Positions 1 to 9,800 of a stretch of 64,000 bases of DNA are shown here, piece by piece. The first letter of the stretch is position 1, and each line of letters begins with the position of its first letter. This DNA comes from Thalassobellus sp050294475 (GTDB taxonomy: Bacteria > Bacteroidota > Bacteroidia > Flavobacteriales > Flavobacteriaceae), in the NCBI GenBank assembly GCA_050294475.1, contig JBNKOE010000013.1:248001-312000 (forward strand), given 5' to 3'. Both the position numbers and the translations under genes were made by a program. The notes below the pieces were generated by a model. It had not been told where the DNA came from and did no database searches. It saw only the letters and a program-made list of their open reading frames with translations.

Positions 1-1150
1 GATGCGGACTTGCTACATCACTTAATAACAATGATCTATATCCATCACCTATAAAATTTTTACCATGACCAAATTGAACATTAATAAATTTTGCAGGTGC
101 ATACGACAAATAAGCTTCCGCTACCGGATAATCATAAGAATCGGTTTTAAAGCGTTTTGCAATACCACGTCCTGGAATAATTGCTGGATCTGGACCAAAA
201 GCTTTTAAACTTTCTGCATATTGGTTTACATATTGTGCAAAACGCCCTTGACTTTCAAAAACAGATGCATAAAAATTAAACTTTTTACCAAAACCTCCTT
301 GCACTAAAAAACCTCTGGTGTTATTATAAGTTGTATTAAAATCGGCATCGGTATCTTTACCAACTTCTAAATCGAAAATAGGGTCGATACTAAACCAATA
401 ATCTTTTCCTTGCAATTGTACTAAATGTTCATTCCAAAGTTTTCTTCCTACCCAAGTATCTGTTTCTTTTAACAACTTTTGCTTTTCTACTTTAAAATCG
501 TAATATTTTGAAACTTCTTCATAAACAAATGGTTTTGAAGCTGTATGACTATTTGTTCCAATAAGATTCATTTGTCTATCAAATCTTGAATAATCACTAT
601 GGGTAAACTGAATATTTAATTGACTGTTGTAAGCTTCATTCTCAAAAACTTTTAAATTATCATTCACTTTATCAAACTCAGCCTTTGCTTGCTGTTCTAA
701 CTTCGAAATTTCATTTTCTTTTGATAAATCTTGAGTTACTACCGTTTGATTTACTAACGGAATTTTTATAGGAATAGAATACTGTTTATATGTCTTCCTA
801 CCGCTATAAGTCGCTGGTTTTATTTTTGAAAATGTAGAAAAAACACGTTTTACTTCTGTTTTTAATTCATCGTACATGGCATCTACATAAATCACTCTAA
901 ATTGCCCTGTTGTATCAACTTCAAAAAGCACAACAACTTCTCCTTTATAATTTTCCTTTAAAACCTTAGTAGGTACTTTAAAGTTTTCATAAATATGAGT
1001 AAATACATTATTATCAAAACAGTTTTGAAGAGAATCAATGTTTACACTTTCACAGTTTGAAAAAACTGGTGGTTTTTCGTTATAAGAATGACTTTGAGCA
1101 TAAATATTGTATTGAACTAAAAGTAAGAGTAGTACAATGTATTGCCTCAT
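1..1150 (-). CDS. RemB-like outer-membrane protein (C-terminus beyond window)
   Basis: Open frame from an ATG at 1150 to the left window edge; 383 codons are visible and the C-terminus is missing. Residues 1-19 form a signal peptide ending near YNIYAQ. Residues about 28-135 resemble a TonB C-terminal domain: a Cys pair ten residues apart (CESVNIDSLQNC), then VVVLFEVDTTGQ and a final IPIKIPL strand, matching the ends of the two TonB proteins next door. The second half looks like an outer-membrane barrel; the stretch GHGKNFIGDGYRSLLLSD recalls Wzi-type capsule-assembly proteins. Flavobacterial proteins with this plan are often annotated as gliding motility protein RemB; I recognise the plan from memory only. 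The role at the cell surface is inference. An alternative is a generic capsule-assembly barrel. Confidence 0.6.
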   Translation of the reverse strand, partial: MRQYIVLLLLLVQYNIYAQSHSYNEKPPVFSNCESVNIDSLQNCFDNNVFTHIYENFKVPTKVLKENYKGEVVVLFEVDTTGQFRVIYVDAMYDELKTEVKRVFSTFSKIKPATYSGRKTYKQYSIPIKIPLVNQTVVTQDLSKENEISKLEQQAKAEFDKVNDNLKVFENEAYNSQLNIQFTHSDYSRFDRQMNLIGTNSHTASKPFVYEEVSKYYDFKVEKQKLLKETDTWVGRKLWNEHLVQLQGKDYWFSIDPIFDLEVGKDTDADFNTTYNNTRGFLVQGGFGKKFNFYASVFESQGRFAQYVNQYAESLKAFGPDPAIIPGRGIAKRFKTDSYDYPVAEAYLSYAPAKFINVQFGHGKNFIGDGYRSLLLSDVASPH

Positions 1151-1206
1151 GAGTTAATTAAAAATTGATTAAAGCCGAAAGATAGTATTTTTTAAAATAC
1201 TGATAT

Positions 1207-1245
1207 AAAAAACCGCTATCATATTGAGATGATAACGGTTTTTTT
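1207..1245 (-). terminator. Rho-independent terminator after the first tonB gene
   Basis: Ten-base arms AACCGCTATC (1211-1220) and GATAACGGTT (1231-1240) flanked by A and T runs. The one non-Watson-Crick pair is a G-U wobble in minus-strand RNA but an A-C mismatch in plus-strand RNA, so it fits termination of the minus-strand gene ending at 1266. Confidence 0.75.
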
Positions 1246-1265
1246 ATATTTAAAATTGCAACCCT

Positions 1266-2066
1266 TTAATTCTGTACTTGAAAGACTATAGGTAAACTAT
1301 AAATAACTCCAACATTTTTATCTCGTTGTTTACCGGGTGTCATTTCTGGAATAAAATTAATAACTCGTTTTGCTTCTTCTTCTAATTCAGGATGTGTTCC
1401 ACGTACTTTTACATTGGTTACATGCCCTGTTTTATCTATTTTAAACTGAGTTCTTATTACTTGCTTTCCTGATAAACCCAAATCTTCGCCTATACCAATA
1501 TCAAACTTTCTTTGAACCAATTTTGTGATTTTTTCAGACATGCATTTACGCTTTGCATCATTGGTTTTTTTGTTTTCACAGCCTGGATAAATGGGTACGA
1601 ATTCTACTGCAGTAAAACCTACACTAGTATCAACTGGAGGTGCTTCAATATTATCTAATGCACTTAAATCAAATGTTTCTTCCGATGTTGTATTTTGTTC
1701 TTGAGTTATTAATTCTACAAATTCTGGCATTTCAAAATTATTATCAACCGTTTTTATTTTATCTGTCAATAAAACCTTTTTATTAACTTCAGGCTTTGCC
1801 TCTGCTATTGGTTCTTTGTAAATTTTAAATTTCTCAACGGGTGCATCGGTAATATCTAGAGGATCTTGGGTAACAACAGAAACCTTAGGAATAGTAGTTT
1901 CAAACTTCATTTCAAGCAAACCATAGGCTGCCAGTAAACACACAATTAACCCTACTTGAAAGTAAAGGGTGGAGTTTTTTTGTAAATTTGCATCATACTT
2001 TTGTGATTTTTTCACGATTTGCTCATTTTGCCGAATGAGTTCGTGAGTTTTCTTTTGATTACTCAT
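1266..2066 (-). CDS. Energy transducer TonB (first of two paralogues)
   Basis: 266-residue TonB-family protein that would carry proton-motive-force energy from ExbB/ExbD to outer-membrane receptors. There is a short cytoplasmic N-terminus, one membrane anchor at about residues 37-53, a periplasmic linker rich in Glu, Lys and Pro, and a C-terminal TonB domain from about residue 150. That domain has the Bacteroidota-type opening VPIYPGCE, a second Cys eleven residues later, FKIDKTGHVTNVKVRG, and the end strand SLPIVFQVQN. It lies downstream of a second tonB gene with its own terminator on each side, so the two are probably separate transcripts. No exbB or exbD is in the window. Which receptors it serves cannot be told from sequence. 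Confidence 0.9.
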   Translation of the reverse strand: MSNQKKTHELIRQNEQIVKKSQKYDANLQKNSTLYFQVGLIVCLLAAYGLLEMKFETTIPKVSVVTQDPLDITDAPVEKFKIYKEPIAEAKPEVNKKVLLTDKIKTVDNNFEMPEFVELITQEQNTTSEETFDLSALDNIEAPPVDTSVGFTAVEFVPIYPGCENKKTNDAKRKCMSEKITKLVQRKFDIGIGEDLGLSGKQVIRTQFKIDKTGHVTNVKVRGTHPELEEEAKRVINFIPEMTPGKQRDKNVGVIYSLPIVFQVQN

Positions 2067-2120
2067 AATAATTATAGTTTATATGTTAATATTATGATAA
2101 AGTCTCAATAAGTATACCAA

Positions 2121-2156
2121 AAAAGAAATCCCGTTACAAGTTTTGTAACGGGATTT
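2121..2156 (-). terminator. Strong Rho-independent terminator after the second tonB gene
   Basis: Perfect 14-base stem (2126-2139 with 2143-2156, core TCCCGTTACAA) and a three-base loop, followed on the minus strand by C then TTTTTT. It separates the two tonB genes. Confidence 0.85.
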
Positions 2157-2202
2157 TATTTATAATTAAATTTAACTAATACGTTAAATTAATATGTATG
2201 CT

Positions 2203-2922
2203 TTAATCTTGTACTTGGAAAATAATAGGTAATGAATATGGAACATTTACTGGTTTACCACGTTGTTTTCCTGGTTTCATTTTAGGTAGCATATTAATAA
2301 CTCTTGCAGCTTCTTTTTCTAATGCTGGATGCGGTGCTCTAGCACGAATACCTGTAATAGCACCTGTTTTATCAATCTTAAAAATAACGTTAATACGTTG
2401 TCTTCCGCTTAACCCTAAATCGCTTGCCAAATCTGTATTAAACTTCTTTTGTACAAACTGAGTTATTTTTTTAGACATACAATCTCTTTTTTGAGTATTG
2501 TTACCTTTTTCACAGCCTGGAAAAACAGGTACATTTTCAATAACAGAAAATGGTACATCAATATCTTCTTCAACTTCTGCTACTTCTACTTCTTCAACCT
2601 CAACAATTTCTGTTTCTTGATCAACCTCAGTAGACTCTATAACCGTTTCTTCAACTTCCACTTCATCTTCAACAATCTCAATTACTTCTGGAGCTGCTGG
2701 TGGTGGCGGTGGAGGTGGAGGTGTTTGTAATTGTTCTGTAATTGGAATTTCTTCGTCATCCAACTCACCTAAATCTAATTGTCCTATATCAATATCAGGC
2801 TTTTCATAAGTCTTGTAATTGATAGCATAATTTGTTAAAAACAACATTAAAGCTAAGCCAATTGCGAAAAATAGCGAACTGTTACGTCCAACATTTGCTT
2901 TAGGATTTTTTTTAGGTTCCAT
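2203..2922 (-). CDS. Energy transducer TonB (second paralogue, Pro-rich and acidic linker)
   Basis: 239-residue TonB protein. One membrane helix at about residues 15-32 follows a short basic N-terminus. The periplasmic linker contains eight consecutive prolines (QTPPPPPPPPAAPE, about residues 66-79) and then about 45 residues dominated by Glu and Val. The C-terminal TonB domain starts near residue 130 with VPVFPGCE, has a Cys pair ten residues apart, FKIDKTGAITGIRAR, and ends YSLPIIFQVQD. It is clearly homologous to the neighbour at 1266-2066, but the linkers differ completely, which suggests different reach across the periplasm or different receptor preference (inference). It starts at an ATG and ends before its own strong terminator. 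Confidence 0.9.
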   Translation of the reverse strand: MEPKKNPKANVGRNSSLFFAIGLALMLFLTNYAINYKTYEKPDIDIGQLDLGELDDEEIPITEQLQTPPPPPPPPAAPEVIEIVEDEVEVEETVIESTEVDQETEIVEVEEVEVAEVEEDIDVPFSVIENVPVFPGCEKGNNTQKRDCMSKKITQFVQKKFNTDLASDLGLSGRQRINVIFKIDKTGAITGIRARAPHPALEKEAARVINMLPKMKPGKQRGKPVNVPYSLPIIFQVQD

Positions 2923-2991
2923 AATTTTTATTGTTTTACTACAGGATTGCTAAAATAACTATTTATTTACCAAAAAAGCAAGCCTTTATAT

Positions 2992-3369
2992 TTATTTAAC
3001 GTCAATATTTTTTTTCGTAACTAAAACTAAAACTACTGTTAATAGTACTCCTGTTGTGTTAGCAAAAACATCATAAATGTCCATTGACCTGTAAACTGTC
3101 AATACGTTTTGTAACACTTCAATAATTATACCAAAAATTATTGAAATAACTGCCGAGTAAGTAATAGCCTTTTTTTTATTGTAATTAAAATTAAATAAAA
3201 ATGTACTAAACCATAAAAAGGCTAACAAACTATAGGCAAGAAAATGAAATATTTTATCACCAAAACTTACTCCAACATCAGGAAGATTATTAAGCTTAAC
3301 TAAGCTAGCATAAGTTAAAGCTAATGTATAAATTATACTTAAAGCTAATGCTTTTTTTTTAAGCACCAA
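2992..3369 (-). CDS. VanZ-like family membrane protein
   Basis: 125-residue protein with about four hydrophobic helices and the VanZ-like core VSFGDKIFHFLAYSLLAF. Function is unknown for most family members; despite the name there is no glycopeptide-resistance context here. An in-frame TAA lies just before TTG (3369), and GTG follows at 3366. No in-frame ATG occurs before the conserved core, so translation must begin at TTG or GTG. The start overlaps the end of gcvH by 8-11 bases, which points to translational coupling. To my knowledge gcvH followed by a VanZ-like gene is a common flavobacterial pair; the functional reason is not known to me. Confidence 0.8.
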   Translation of the reverse strand: MVLKKKALALSIIYTLALTYASLVKLNNLPDVGVSFGDKIFHFLAYSLLAFLWFSTFLFNFNYNKKKAITYSAVISIIFGIIIEVLQNVLTVYRSMDIYDVFANTTGVLLTVVLVLVTKKNIDVK

Positions 3370-3739
3370 TTAAAGTTTTATAATCATCAGGAGACAAAAG
3401 TCCATCTGCTTGAGATAAATCTGAATATTTAACTTTTATCATCCAACCATCTCCATATGGGTCGGTATTCACTTTTTCTGGTTCGTCTTCTAGAGTTTCA
3501 TTAAACTCTATTATTTCACCTGATAAAGGCAAAAATAAATCTGACACTGTTTTAACAGCTTCAACTGTTCCAAAAACCTCTTCGGCTTCTAAAGTTTCGT
3601 CAAGGGTTTCTACTTCAACATATACAATATCACCTAATTCACTTTGTGCAAAATCGGTAATACCAATAGTAGCTATTTCGCCATCTATTTTAATCCACTC
3701 GTGGTCTTTAGTATATTTTAATTCTGATGGGATATTCAT
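3359..3739 (-). CDS. gcvH: Glycine cleavage system H protein
   Basis: 126-residue lipoyl carrier protein that shuttles the aminomethyl group between the P, T and L proteins of the glycine cleavage system. The lipoylated lysine is K63 in GTVEAVKTVSDL, followed by the typical LPLSGEIIEFN strand. I chose ATG 3739 (MNIPSELKYTKDHEW), which gives the usual family length. A frame extension to 3766 adds nine unconserved residues and overlaps the -7 promoter element at 3764-3771, so it is unlikely to be translated. gcvP and gcvT are not in the window. The gene sits between sprA (upstream, own promoter between) and the overlapping vanZ-like gene. Confidence 0.95.
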   Translation of the reverse strand: MNIPSELKYTKDHEWIKIDGEIATIGITDFAQSELGDIVYVEVETLDETLEAEEVFGTVEAVKTVSDLFLPLSGEIIEFNETLEDEPEKVNTDPYGDGWMIKVKYSDLSQADGLLSPDDYKTLIGA

Positions 3740-3763
3740 TTTATTATTTTTAATTGTAAAAGA

Positions 3764-3793
3764 CAAATGTATTTATTCAAACTTTAAATTCAA
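3764..3793 (-). promoter_or_regulatory. Bacteroidota-type promoter for gcvH
   Basis: Minus strand reads TTG (3793-3791), 19 bases, then TACATTTG (3771-3764), an exact match to the Bacteroidetes -33 TTG / -7 TAnnTTTG pattern with ideal spacing. Expected transcription start is near 3757, giving a leader of about 18 bases to the ATG at 3739. Confidence 0.75.
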
Positions 3794-3805
3794 ACAGAAT
3801 ATGTA

Positions 3806-6800
3806 TTAATTACCAAAATTATATCTAATTGTTAATCCAGACCTAATAGTAGTTTGTGGAAACGCAGTAGATATAGCATATTTAGAGAATGTATAATCAA
3901 AATAAAAAATACCAGTCAAGTTTTTACTAAATGCATAATCGGCTGAATATTTTAATCCCCAAATTGTTTGCCCCGAAGTAACTTGATTGTTTTCTAAATC
4001 TAAATACCTAATAATGGTTTTATTATCTCTAACAGAAATATCTGCTTTCATATTTAAATCACTTACTATACGCTTACTTGGTCCTGCTAAATTAGAATGA
4101 ATACGTAAATCTTTAATTCTATAACCTAAGCCTATAATATATTCGTTACCTAAAACTTCTGTCATTAAATTATTATCAAAACTCAATGATATCATTCTAT
4201 CTTTTTGAATTTCTGCTAGAATTTTAACCGAATTCTTCATTTCGAAATCAATTCTAACCAAAGGACTAAACATTTCTGTTAAATTGATATTACTGAACAG
4301 TGTTTCGTTTTTAAAATTACCGCCTTGATCTAAAGCTTCAGGATTACTACTATCGTAATCTAAATTTGTTTGAAACTGGTTTATAGTATACGTTGAACGG
4401 TAGCCATGAGTTAATGAAAAACGTTTGAAACGCTTTTTAAACCATGCAAATTTCATAAATCCTGTATATTTTAAATCCCAGTTAGGAATTGGAATATTTC
4501 TAAAAGCACTGGTTTTAACTTTACCAGCATCTTGTCCAGTATAAGCTGCCAAAAATGCTGGTAATAATACTGCTTGACTATTTTTTCCAAAACCTTTAGG
4601 GTAACCATCAGCATCAACATCTGTAACATCTACTCCTTTTGCTTCAGCTAATCGTCTCGCAATTACTAACCTATTTGATCTGAAATCGTTAAAAGCATCA
4701 GATGTATTTTCATCGCTTTTACTAAATGCTGTTTTAATTAAAAGTGTTGAAATATTAAAATTCCCGAATGTGTTTGGTGTTAAAGATTGATATTCTAACT
4801 CACCTCCAACACTATTAACTCTATAATTCTCTGTATAGTTTTCATAATAGGCTCTATTACCTACGATATCAATTTTTAAATCTCTAACAGGCTGCAAACT
4901 AGCAGACATATCCAATTGTTTGGTATTGGTAGTAGTATATTGCTGATTAAACTCAGGAAACACAGTTAACCACCCTTTTCTTGCTGCTAAGTACCTAATA
5001 TCACTTTGACTTCCAAATGTAAATCCTGCTGTTGGTTTTAAAGTTCCTATAAATCCTGGGCTTTGTAAATAACCAGGCAAAAACGTTCCATTATTTTCTG
5101 AATAACTAACCTGAATTCTTTTAATAGTTGTTAAAATATCGACGCCTGCATTAAATATCTTAGCTGTCGATTGGTTTTTTACTTTTGGTGCAGGGTTGCC
5201 TTTTTTCTGATTTGCTCCCGGAGGTCCTCCTGCAGAATTTGCTCTACTTCTTACTCTTCTAATAGGTTTCTTTACCAAACCAATATACTTGTACAACTTA
5301 TTCATATCTAAAGTTGTATTTATATTGTGTGTATTAGCATTTTGTATGGTATTTCCTAAATCAAAATTACCTGTTAATTGATTATCAGGGTTTGTAGGAT
5401 CTGTATATTGAAGTTCTAAATTACCATATAAATCAGACCCTTTTTGCCACTGAAAATTACCACTATATTGATAGGTTGCATCTATAAAACTAAATGTTGG
5501 AATTTTATTAATTGGCAACTTATAAGTAATTCCTAAATCTTGAGATTGCCTATTTGGATCACCAAAATCGAAAAGTCCATCCCAAACATCTAAAGTTTCA
5601 TCTTGTTCTCCTCTTATTAAATCATTATCCTTATAATAATTTCTAACTATATTATTATTAGATGCTGTAAAATTAAACTGCAAAGCATCAGTTAAATTAT
5701 AATTAACACCATATTGAAAATCGAAGGTATAATTTCTTCTATATAATTCTTCAATACCAATGTTACCTTGTCCTAAATCAATTTCTCTAAACTTCTGACT
5801 ATTAAATTGTCTGTTTAAATCTGTATTAACCGTAAAGCTTGCTGGCAATAAATTTAAATTAAAGTCTTTTAAAATTTTCCAATACTTACCTGTAAATAAA
5901 GAATCGTTCTTTTTAAACGGCTCCACTTTTACAGGATTAAAATTAAAGGCGTAATTAGCTCCTAATCGTAATGCTTTATTTACTGAGTTTTCAATTTCGA
6001 AATCGCGATGTTCTACTTTATTATAAGAATAATTAAATGTTAGGTTTTCTACATCGTAAAAACGCGGTTTTGCATCGGTAGTTCTTATTTTTCTAACGCC
6101 AATAAAATTGATACTTTGACGCTTCGTATAATCTTCAGAGTTTTGTTTTACCTGTTCTCTTTCTGCATTTGTATTAGCAGCATCGAGTCTAGATTCTAAA
6201 GTTAAATCTTTATAATACTGATCGTATTTAGGCGTAATTAGTTCTTCGCTTTGTGCATAATTAAATGGTACTTGAATGCCCCATTTTTTAGGCAACAATT
6301 GTCCGACATTTATATTGGTAACAACATCATATTGTTTTACATCCTCTAAACTACGCTGACTTGGACCTTGTTCTAAAGAACCAAAACCTGATGTGCTTTG
6401 ACTTCCAGTAGCACTAATATTCATAAAGTCGGCAATATTAGTATCCATACTTACCACTGCTGCCCAACCACCTTCGTTATCCATATCAGATAGACGAAGT
6501 TCGTTAAACCAAACTTTCGAACAAACATTACTTGTATTAGCATTTTTAACCCCTACCATAAGTGTTCTTACATCTCCAAAATTCGGATTCCCTTTAATAG
6601 CCACACGATGCTGTGCAGTTTTATAATCTGAAAACTCCGTTACAGATACAATATCTCCGTCTATAACATCATAAAATCTTGGAGAGCCATCTAGAGTCGG
6701 TCCATCAGATATTGCCTGTGCTTTTATTTTTTGCAAAATGTTTACAGGCAAATTAATCTCATTTTCTGTTGGCCATAAATCTATCTCGCTTTTGCTGTCA

Positions 6801-9800
6801 ACACCTTTTGGAGATTTCAATAGAGGAACTTCTATTTGATAATAATTTTCTGTAAGGTCATTTCCTATACGAATAAAACCTACTAACTTTTCTTTTTCAG
6901 GAAAACCTTCAACTCCATCCTCTTCAGCATGTATAAACATTCTTAAACGCTTATATTGACGCATATCTATACTAATATTCTTGTAAACCCCTCTAGAATC
7001 TTCTGGTTCTAAACCACAAACACTAACTACTAAAGACTGTTCATTTTGACGCACTACTGTATTATTGTTATATAATTCTTCAGGCACAATATTAGGCGGA
7101 CTTGTATAACTAGCATCATTTTCAATAGTACCAATAACACCAACAGAAAAATCAGTATTTTTATCATTATCATTAAGTGATTTTCCATCAAGACTTTGAG
7201 TATAACGCCTCCAATCACTTCTAACTAAATCTAATGTTCCAAAACGAAAAACGGTAGGCTCTGTAAAATCCTTTAAATACATTCTTGCGAAACGTATTGA
7301 CCGTCGATCTGTAATCCCTCCTATACTATCGGTGGCTTTACTAACAGGAATTCTAAACAAATACCATTTTGGATATAATACCTCACCACCACTTGGTACA
7401 ATTCTTTGATTACTTTGTGATTCAACATTTTTTGTATCAACAATAAACTCATTATTAATATTTAAAGAAGAAGGGCTTATTTCTAATTCATATTCAAAAT
7501 AACTATCAATCGTGTTCATGGTGTTATCACGATTAATATCTTCTACATCTGGTTGTGTATTGGCTCCACGGTCTGTATTAGTAAATGTTTCAGGTGTATT
7601 ACCTTCTACACCATTATATTTTTTGTAACGCTCAAATATATCACCTTCTGTATTTAAAAAGTAAGCATAATTATCGTTTGAAGGATCTTCTGAATTTTGA
7701 AACTCTATTGGCAAATTTTCTCTTAAAGCAAAACTTCTTTCATCGTCATCACTAAATCCATCATAACCTACATCTTGATTAGTTCGGTCTTCACCTGTAC
7801 TATCAAACGCATAAATTAATGATTGATTTTGTGGTACTACGGTACCATAATCAGTAACAGGTAATAAACTCACATCACCATCAGCTGGCAAACCATTTTC
7901 ATACAATTTTTCACCATCTTTAATAATATCTTCTGAAATATTACCTAAATTAAAAACAAGCTTTCCTTTATTATTTGATGAACTATTGCCTTGAAAAGGA
8001 TCCTGAAGCCAAAATTCAATATACTCTACATTTTGTTGTTCAAAATCTGTAGAGGTTAATTGACGCGTAATACCTGCCCAACTTTCTTGCGGATTATCAA
8101 TAACCCCATCAGCTGTATTAGGATCAAAATTATATGGTCCTCGTTCTTGTGGATAATATGCTAAATCTAAAGTAAAAAGCACTGAATTTTGTCCTTGTAC
8201 TAAATCTCTATCTGGAAACAACTCGTTAATAAATACACGACTAGTATATAAACTAGACATATCTTCATCCGTTATTTCGTTTGGACGTTGGCTGCTGTAA
8301 AAAATAGGGTCAATACTGTACCAGTTTAAAAGCGCTCTACCATAACCATTTTGAATACCGCTTAAATCATCACCTGGAGTATTTTCTAATTCTAATGGTC
8401 TACTTGACAAAAACCATGATTGTTGCGACTTTAAATCAATGGCATTTTGAGAACCTTCAAAATCATCAATATAAGAAGTTGCTTCTCCATTTAAATTAGT
8501 GCCTTTTGGTGCACCTGGAGCTAAATAAGCAAACTCGCCTCTAAGCGAAAAATTAGATTCTGCATCAGTATCAATATTAGGTAATTTATTTGCTAATCGC
8601 GTTAAAAATGGCACTTTGGCAGCATAGTTTCCATTAAAACCAAAAATAGTATTATTTATAGGTTCTGTACCATAATTTGCCTTTTGTGTTATTGGTCGTT
8701 CGTTAAGATTTAAAAGCGTTGCTCCCAACACAAAATTTTCGTTAAATTGATGTTCTACATTAATACCTGTGAATCGTCTTGTTTGTTGTCCGAAAACAGC
8801 ATTATTCTCGGTAGATACTTCAATAGGAGTATTTGACGCTTTTAAAGCTTCATCTAAAATTTGAACAGTACCTGCTGTGTAATTAACAGTATAATCTATA
8901 CCCTCTACCAACACACGACCACCAGCAGTAACTCTTACCGAACCACGAGGCACATTAAAACTACCTATTGGAATACCATTACTTCCAGAAGATTTATAAC
9001 GCCCTTTTAATTTGAACTTATTTTTATCAGCTTCTTCTAAAGCAGCAGCTTTTGTACTACTATATAGTACATTGTAAACATACTTTGCTTGATTTTCGTT
9101 ATAAGTATCTGGGTTTGTATAATCTTCATTAGAATTAAGTGATAGTTTTTTAAATAGAAACTCCCCAAAAGGCTCTGCACTTGGGAAAATTATTTTTCCA
9201 CCTTGAGGAATGACCGTTATTCCTGGAACAAAGTCGAAAAATCCATCACCTTTTGATTGTGGATCATTATTAAAGTTTAATTTATCTAAATTAAAAACTC
9301 TTAATAGAGGTGTTTCGTCTAAAGGATCTTCATTTGGAACTGGAGTTGGAAATGCTGTAGTTCCTACTGGGGAAATAAAGTTTAATGGAGATGCTTCATT
9401 ATAAAAAATATTCAATTTAAAATCATCTGAACTTAAATTATAAGCACCTGTATCATAAATGTTTTTCATCATTAAATCCCAAACAGGCTGATTCACATTG
9501 GTGATACTACTTTTTAATAACTTTAATACTAAATTAGAATTTACAACATTTGTTACATCTCCAGCGCCATTAGTTGTTACATTAGTGGCATCAACACCAT
9601 CGTTTGCAAACTCACCTACTTGGTACACTTTACCACCAACTGTAAATTGAAACGCTACGGCTAAAACCTCATCGTTATTTAATCGTTGATTTAGTGAAAT
9701 ATAACCTAACTGACTATTAAACGTATATTCTTGTCCGTTTATTAATTTTCTAGCATTTTCAATTTTACTATAATCTGATCCTTCTCTAACAACAGAAGAC

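Noticed and set aside
2449..2730. Trp/Phe-rich plus-strand frame opposite the second tonB
   Set aside because: The run of Trp and Arg comes from the antisense of the Pro stretch; not a gene.
2992..3369. VanZ-like gene as glycopeptide-resistance determinant
   Set aside because: No vanA, vanH or vanX neighbour, and the family name covers many unrelated membrane proteins in Bacteroidota.
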